Below, piece by piece: positions 6,449 through 9,674 of a stretch of 9,674 nt of DNA. A program made the position numbers and the translations under genes. Each line of letters begins with the position of its first letter. Position 1 is the stretch's first letter. Source of the DNA: Chitinophaga pinensis (GTDB taxonomy: Bacteria > Bacteroidota > Bacteroidia > AKYH767-A > OLB10); assembly GCA_945872015.1 (NCBI GenBank), contig CAMBYJ010000050.1:1-9674 (forward strand). Reading direction: 5' to 3'. The notes under the pieces are model-generated. The model was not told where the DNA came from. It saw only the letters and a program-made list of their open reading frames with translations, and ran no database searches.

Positions 6449-7164
6449 TAACTAAAAAGGTTGTACTTGATAATACAATAAATAGCACGAAACCCATCTT
6501 TCCAGTTGATTTTTTTACCTTCCTCATAAGTACGTCCGTAATAAGAAATCCCGACTTCATAAATGCGGATGTTTGGTATTTTGGCAATCTTGGCCGTTAC
6601 CTCTGGCTCAAAACCAAATCGATTTTCTTTTAACTTAATAGATTGAATTGTTTCTCTTTTGAAAAGCTTGTAACAAGTTTCCATGTCTGTTAAATTTAGA
6701 TTGGATAACATATTAGAGGCAAATGTCAGTATCTTATTACCGATAGTATGCCAGAAAAACAATATGCGATGAGGTTTGCCACCTATAAATCGAGAGCCAT
6801 AAACAACATCTGCAAAACCATCCAAAATTGGTTTTAACAAGCTATTATACTCTGATGGGTCATATTCTAAATCAGCATCCTGAATAATTATATAATCGCC
6901 TGTAGATTCTTTAATTCCTCTGTGAAGAGCAGCACCTTTCCCCATATTTCTTTCTTGATTAAAGAGTTTAATTGGAAAGTCGGGATTAGCCGCTTGATAA
7001 TTATAAATAGCATCAATTGTTGTATCCGTTGAACAATCATTCACAATGATAATTTCCATTCTAAGATTATTCATGAGAACTACGGACTTAATTTTATCCA
7101 ATATCAGATGAATAGTTCTGGCTTCATTATAAGCAGGGATGACTACGGATAAAACTTGCGACAT
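6448..7164 (-). CDS. Family 2 glycosyltransferase, DPM1-like polyprenyl-phosphate sugar synthase
   Basis: GT-A fold enzyme of 238 residues, similar to the dolichyl-phosphate mannose/glucose synthase group. These enzymes transfer a sugar from GDP-Man or UDP-Glc to a polyprenyl phosphate at the inner membrane face. Visible motifs are VVIPAYNEARTI (7-18), VNDCSTDTT (41-49), the ERNMGKGAALHRGI block (71-84), the metal-binding DAD within IIQDADLEYDP (93-103), GSRF (123-126), TDMETCYKLF (159-168) and RFGFEPEVTAKI (182-193). The last 40 residues carry no clear membrane helices, so it is the short soluble DPM1 type rather than the GtrB type with C-terminal helices. It is the first gene of a two-gene unit with the methyltransferase and diverges from the hydrolase gene. 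Group assignment is strong; the exact sugar is not determined. Confidence 0.9.
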   Translation of the reverse strand: MSQVLSVVIPAYNEARTIHLILDKIKSVVLMNNLRMEIIIVNDCSTDTTIDAIYNYQAANPDFPIKLFNQERNMGKGAALHRGIKESTGDYIIIQDADLEYDPSEYNSLLKPILDGFADVVYGSRFIGGKPHRILFFWHTIGNKILTFASNMLSNLNLTDMETCYKLFKRETIQSIKLKENRFGFEPEVTAKIAKIPNIRIYEVGISYYGRTYEEGKKINWKDGFRAIYCIIKYNLFS

Positions 7165-7183
7165 AAATACGATTTTGAATTTG

Positions 7184-7191
7184 CAAATTTA
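7184..7191 (-). promoter_or_regulatory. Probable -7 element of the glycosyltransferase-methyltransferase unit
   Basis: The minus strand reads TAAATTTG, a full TAnnTTTG match, followed by C. It ends 19 nt before the glycosyltransferase ATG, implying a leader of roughly 10-15 nt. No TTTG at the right upstream distance is evident; a TTG lies 24 nt upstream. It faces away from the hydrolase promoter in a 105-nt divergent gap. Confidence 0.5.
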
Positions 7192-7229
7192 ATAATTAAA
7201 AACTTAAAGGCATTTCAACTGATTTGAAT

Positions 7230-7237
7230 TAGTTTTG
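7230..7237 (+). promoter_or_regulatory. Probable -7 element of the GH5-like hydrolase gene
   Basis: TAGTTTTG matches TAnnTTTG and is followed by CG. It lies 32 nt before the ATG at 7270, implying a leader of about 25 nt that would contain the inverted repeat at 7244-7262. No clear TTTG at -33 is visible. Confidence 0.5.
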
Positions 7238-7243
7238 CGTTTG

Positions 7244-7262
7244 ATAACTCATTAAGAGTTGT
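7244..7262 (+). repeat. Inverted repeat in the leader of the hydrolase gene
   Basis: AACTC, ATTAA, GAGTT is a perfect 5-bp inverted repeat with a 5-nt loop, extended by a T-G and an A-T pair to seven. It ends 7 nt before the ATG and lies just downstream of the predicted transcription start. It could be an operator half-site pair or a small leader hairpin. It is short enough to be chance. Confidence 0.3.
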
Positions 7263-7269
7263 TGATGCA

Positions 7270-8781
7270 ATGAAAAAAATTCTATCCGTATTTATAGTTT
7301 TATGTTTATTTGGCTGGACATACTTTTATATTGAATACAGAAAATCGGCCGCCGTTTTAGAACCTCACGAAGTAGATAAAAAATTCGTGTCGATAAAAGA
7401 CAATCAATTTTATGTAGACGGACAACCATTCTATCCTAAAGTAATCAACTTTGTTATTTCACTTAGAGTAAACGATACAACCATGTGGCCTTCTATATAT
7501 GTTGGATATGGCCCCAATGGACTTTTCCCTTATGAAGATAAAATATCGAGCTTGAAAGATTTACAGGCACATTTAGATCTTGTAAAAGAGCTTGGCTACA
7601 ACACAGTACGCTTAGTGGGTATTGGAGAACCTGAAGTTCGAGATCGAACAACAGGACGAATAAACTTCAAAGCAAGCTTTGGTAATAATCATAATTACTG
7701 TCTTTACCTTAATAACGATGACGACTATACGAAATATCTGAATGCACTAGATGAATTGATGCAAGCAGTTGAAAAGGCAGGTCTGAAAGCAATATTAACT
7801 ACTCGCCTATTTAAAGAATCACCCGATACAGAAATAAACCTCGGGAAAATCACCAATCACTTTAAAAATAATACTTCACTACTCGCTTATGATTTTTTTA
7901 ATGAGCCTTTATACTTCGATTCATTAGAAAGAAAAAAAGAAGATGTTTATTACATCACTTTAAAATGGCAGAAGATTGCTAAAAAGAATGATCCAAACCA
8001 TTTAACCACTATTGGACTTGCTAATCAACGAGAGTTATTTGAATGGGATCCAAATCTGATGAATGTTGACTTTGTTTCTTTTCACCCTTATGAATATGAA
8101 AAAGATCAAGTCAGAAATGAATTGTATTGGTATAATCGTTTTGTTAAAAAACCTTGGATTATAGGCGAAACAGGAATTCCTGCTGATAATGATTCGGTGC
8201 CTTATTCAAATCAGGTAGCATTTGCCAATAAAACGATGTTGCAAAATTATAACTGTGGAGGAATGGGTTATTCATGGTGGCAGTTTAAAGATGTAGACTG
8301 GCAAATATATCATCAGAATTTTCTTGGTGTATTAAGCTGGACAGGAGAAACAAAAACAAGCAAAGGCGAAATCGTAAATGGCACTCCTAAACCAGTTAAT
8401 AAGGCTATCAACGATTTTGATGTAAAACAAAAAAAGGGAAAGTGTGAATGTTTATCAAACTATTACAATTTTAGTAATAACAATAAATTTCGCGTAACAG
8501 GAAAAATGGTTAATGAAGATGGAGAGCCAATTGAAGGAGGAGAAATTTTAGCATGGGATGAATGGTGGATTAATCATCATGTAACAACAACAAAAGCAGA
8601 TGGCACTTTTGAATTATACAGTGAATATTCTTTTTATCATTGGATGATTGCTGGGCCGTTATACGATCGTATACGTGGCGACTTTAAGCCAGATACAGCA
8701 ACAATCGGGAACGATGGTGTTCCAACATTAAAAATGGGAACGATAACACTTAAGAAGCTTAATGTATCAGCTGTTCAATAA
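7270..8781 (+). CDS. Membrane-anchored GH5-like glycoside hydrolase with C-terminal beta-sandwich domain
   Basis: Predicted retaining glycoside hydrolase of 503 residues. An N-terminal hydrophobic helix (4-20) after MKK forms a signal anchor or signal peptide; no lipobox cysteine follows, so the product is probably periplasmic or surface-exposed and membrane-tethered. Residues about 40-385 form a TIM barrel of clan GH-A type. The acid/base candidate is E212 in YDFFNEP, H272 lies in SFHPYEYE, the nucleophile candidate is E300 in WIIGETG, and W336-W337 lie in YSWWQF at strand 8. A C-terminal domain (about 406-495, FRVTGKMVNEDGEPIEGG then KADGTFEL) resembles carboxypeptidase-regulatory-like beta-sandwiches. 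It is the only plus-strand gene, divergent from the glycosyltransferase unit and convergent with the fascin-domain membrane protein. Beta-mannanase or endoglucanase are possible, but the substrate cannot be read from sequence. Confidence 0.85.
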   Translation: MKKILSVFIVLCLFGWTYFYIEYRKSAAVLEPHEVDKKFVSIKDNQFYVDGQPFYPKVINFVISLRVNDTTMWPSIYVGYGPNGLFPYEDKISSLKDLQAHLDLVKELGYNTVRLVGIGEPEVRDRTTGRINFKASFGNNHNYCLYLNNDDDYTKYLNALDELMQAVEKAGLKAILTTRLFKESPDTEINLGKITNHFKNNTSLLAYDFFNEPLYFDSLERKKEDVYYITLKWQKIAKKNDPNHLTTIGLANQRELFEWDPNLMNVDFVSFHPYEYEKDQVRNELYWYNRFVKKPWIIGETGIPADNDSVPYSNQVAFANKTMLQNYNCGGMGYSWWQFKDVDWQIYHQNFLGVLSWTGETKTSKGEIVNGTPKPVNKAINDFDVKQKKGKCECLSNYYNFSNNNKFRVTGKMVNEDGEPIEGGEILAWDEWWINHHVTTTKADGTFELYSEYSFYHWMIAGPLYDRIRGDFKPDTATIGNDGVPTLKMGTITLKKLNVSAVQ

Positions 8782-9674
8782 TACAAAGGCGTTTCGAAAA
8801 CGAAGCGTGATTGGTTAGTTGGACTTTTATCTACACTTCTTAAGGTACCTTCTTTTTCGAGTGATAAATAATTATTGGTAAATGTTTGTATTACAAAACT
8901 TCCGTCGGGCTTTTTCAATAATCTAAATCGCTCCCAATCACCAAAACCATCGCGATTAGCAACCATTAAACCATTATCATAAAATTCGGCACAAGCATAC
9001 TTACCAGTAGTTGCACGAAAAATAGAATAGGTCTCATCAATTTGTGCGTATTCAAACAACTCCCCATCATATTGATTTTCTCCACTAGCCATTAGTTTAT
9101 CGCCATGGTCTTTATCAATTCTCAAATACTTGCCATTAGCACATTTTATTTTTACATAACTACGATGAAGAAAATTAGCTTTATCCTCACTAACAACAAT
9201 AACATCGTTGATGGATTTATTATTTGCGGTTAGCCATACCGTTAGAGAATCTAACCCCTCACCATTTAAAAATCCTTTGTATTTATCAGGGTAAAGTCCT
9301 GTATAAGCATTAACACAGGGCACATTTAAATCCTGACAAGCAATCATTACATCTAAATGTGCAAATGCCTCTTGACCTAATAAATTATAGTGCTGATAAG
9401 CTATTGCCTTATTACCGGTAATATATTTCTGTATACAATCTTTAGTTTCTTGTTCGCGCTTTTGTACTTCCTGCTTTTGATATCGACGTTCCCAATAAGA
9501 TGTTGAATTATCGATGATGACTAAGAGTGGTAGTAGTAGCAAAAGATTTTTCCATTTACTAGTTTCATAAACTTTTAAAACTGCCACCATCAAGAGTACA
9601 ATCAAAATTATTTGGGCATTGATGATACGATTGATTGATCGAATAGATCCGAATCCCGGCAGGTTATAAAATAA
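8775..9674 (-). CDS. C-terminal part of a large membrane protein, probably GT-C-like, ending in a fascin-like beta-trefoil
   Basis: The frame is open to the window edge: 299 residues are visible and the start lies outside. The TTG at 9605 is an internal codon, because the upstream residues (LPGFGSIRSINRII) continue the protein. Visible residues about 18-35 and 43-56 are membrane helices. Residues about 57-165 are a charged extracytoplasmic linker and domain, including HLDVMIACQDLNVPCVNAYTG. Residues about 174-295 form three repeated lobes of a fascin-like beta-trefoil: ANGKYLRID, TTGKYACAEF and FTNNYLSLE, each followed by a run ending in an aromatic (LFEYA, RFRLL, RFVFE). Such trefoils often bind carbohydrate. 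The PGF..IR..NR segment and the domain after it recall large uncharacterised GT-C-type membrane proteins, from memory and not verified. Its last seven nt overlap the hydrolase gene tail to tail. Confidence 0.72.
   Translation of the reverse strand, partial: LFYNLPGFGSIRSINRIINAQIILIVLLMVAVLKVYETSKWKNLLLLLPLLVIIDNSTSYWERRYQKQEVQKREQETKDCIQKYITGNKAIAYQHYNLLGQEAFAHLDVMIACQDLNVPCVNAYTGLYPDKYKGFLNGEGLDSLTVWLTANNKSINDVIVVSEDKANFLHRSYVKIKCANGKYLRIDKDHGDKLMASGENQYDGELFEYAQIDETYSIFRATTGKYACAEFYDNGLMVANRDGFGDWERFRLLKKPDGSFVIQTFTNNYLSLEKEGTLRSVDKSPTNQSRFVFETPLYY
8790..8807. terminator. Hairpin at the 3' ends of two convergent genes
   Basis: CGTTTCG, loop AAAA, CGAAGCG form a 7-bp stem with one G-T pair, starting 8 nt after the hydrolase stop on the plus strand. 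The same bases encode the RFVFET stretch near the end of the minus-strand gene. T-rich sequence follows on the plus strand but no continuous T run, so terminator function is uncertain. It is the only strong hairpin near this convergent junction. Confidence 0.4.

Noticed and set aside
9603..9605. TTG as the start codon of the right-edge gene
   Set aside because: The frame continues upstream to the window edge without a stop and encodes plausible membrane-protein sequence, so the gene is partial here.

Overview
The window is from an A+T-rich Bacteroidota genome; the lineage below phylum cannot be fixed from sequence alone. Three things support this. The gene order is rplM-rpsI-rpsB-tsf, with pyrH nearby. 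No gene start has a clear Shine-Dalgarno sequence. Several genes have Bacteroidota-type promoter elements (TAnnTTTG at -7, in one case with TTTG 19 nt upstream). All genes are on the minus strand except one at 7270-8781.

Right part (about 5700-9674) is an accessory glycan block. At the right edge is the C-terminal part of a large membrane protein that ends in a fascin-like beta-trefoil. It converges, with a 7-nt overlap, on a plus-strand gene for a membrane-anchored GH5-like glycoside hydrolase with a C-terminal beta-sandwich. Divergent from the hydrolase is a two-gene unit: a DPM1-like family 2 glycosyltransferase (polyprenyl-phosphate sugar synthase type), coupled by a TAATG overlap to a class I SAM methyltransferase.

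Middle part (2718-5472) is a translation operon: promoter, rplM (L13, GTG start), rpsI (S9), rpsB (S2), an intergenic hairpin, tsf (EF-Ts), then a strong intrinsic terminator.

Left part (1-2542): past the terminator lies a 615-residue multi-spanning protein with C-terminal TPRs. It closely resembles the eukaryotic TMTC O-mannosyltransferases (GT-C fold). It sits between tsf and pyrH, genes that are often adjacent in bacteria. The window ends inside pyrH (UMP kinase), whose -7 box is so close to the ATG that its mRNA may be nearly leaderless.

How the genes may work together: the ribosomal genes and pyrH are housekeeping. The DPM1-like enzyme would make a lipid-phosphate sugar, which is the donor type used by GT-C enzymes such as the TMTC-like protein and possibly the right-edge membrane protein. 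A link to cell-envelope glycan or protein O-glycosylation is plausible but is inference from families and proximity. I saw no tRNA, rRNA, CRISPR array, insertion sequence or integrase.
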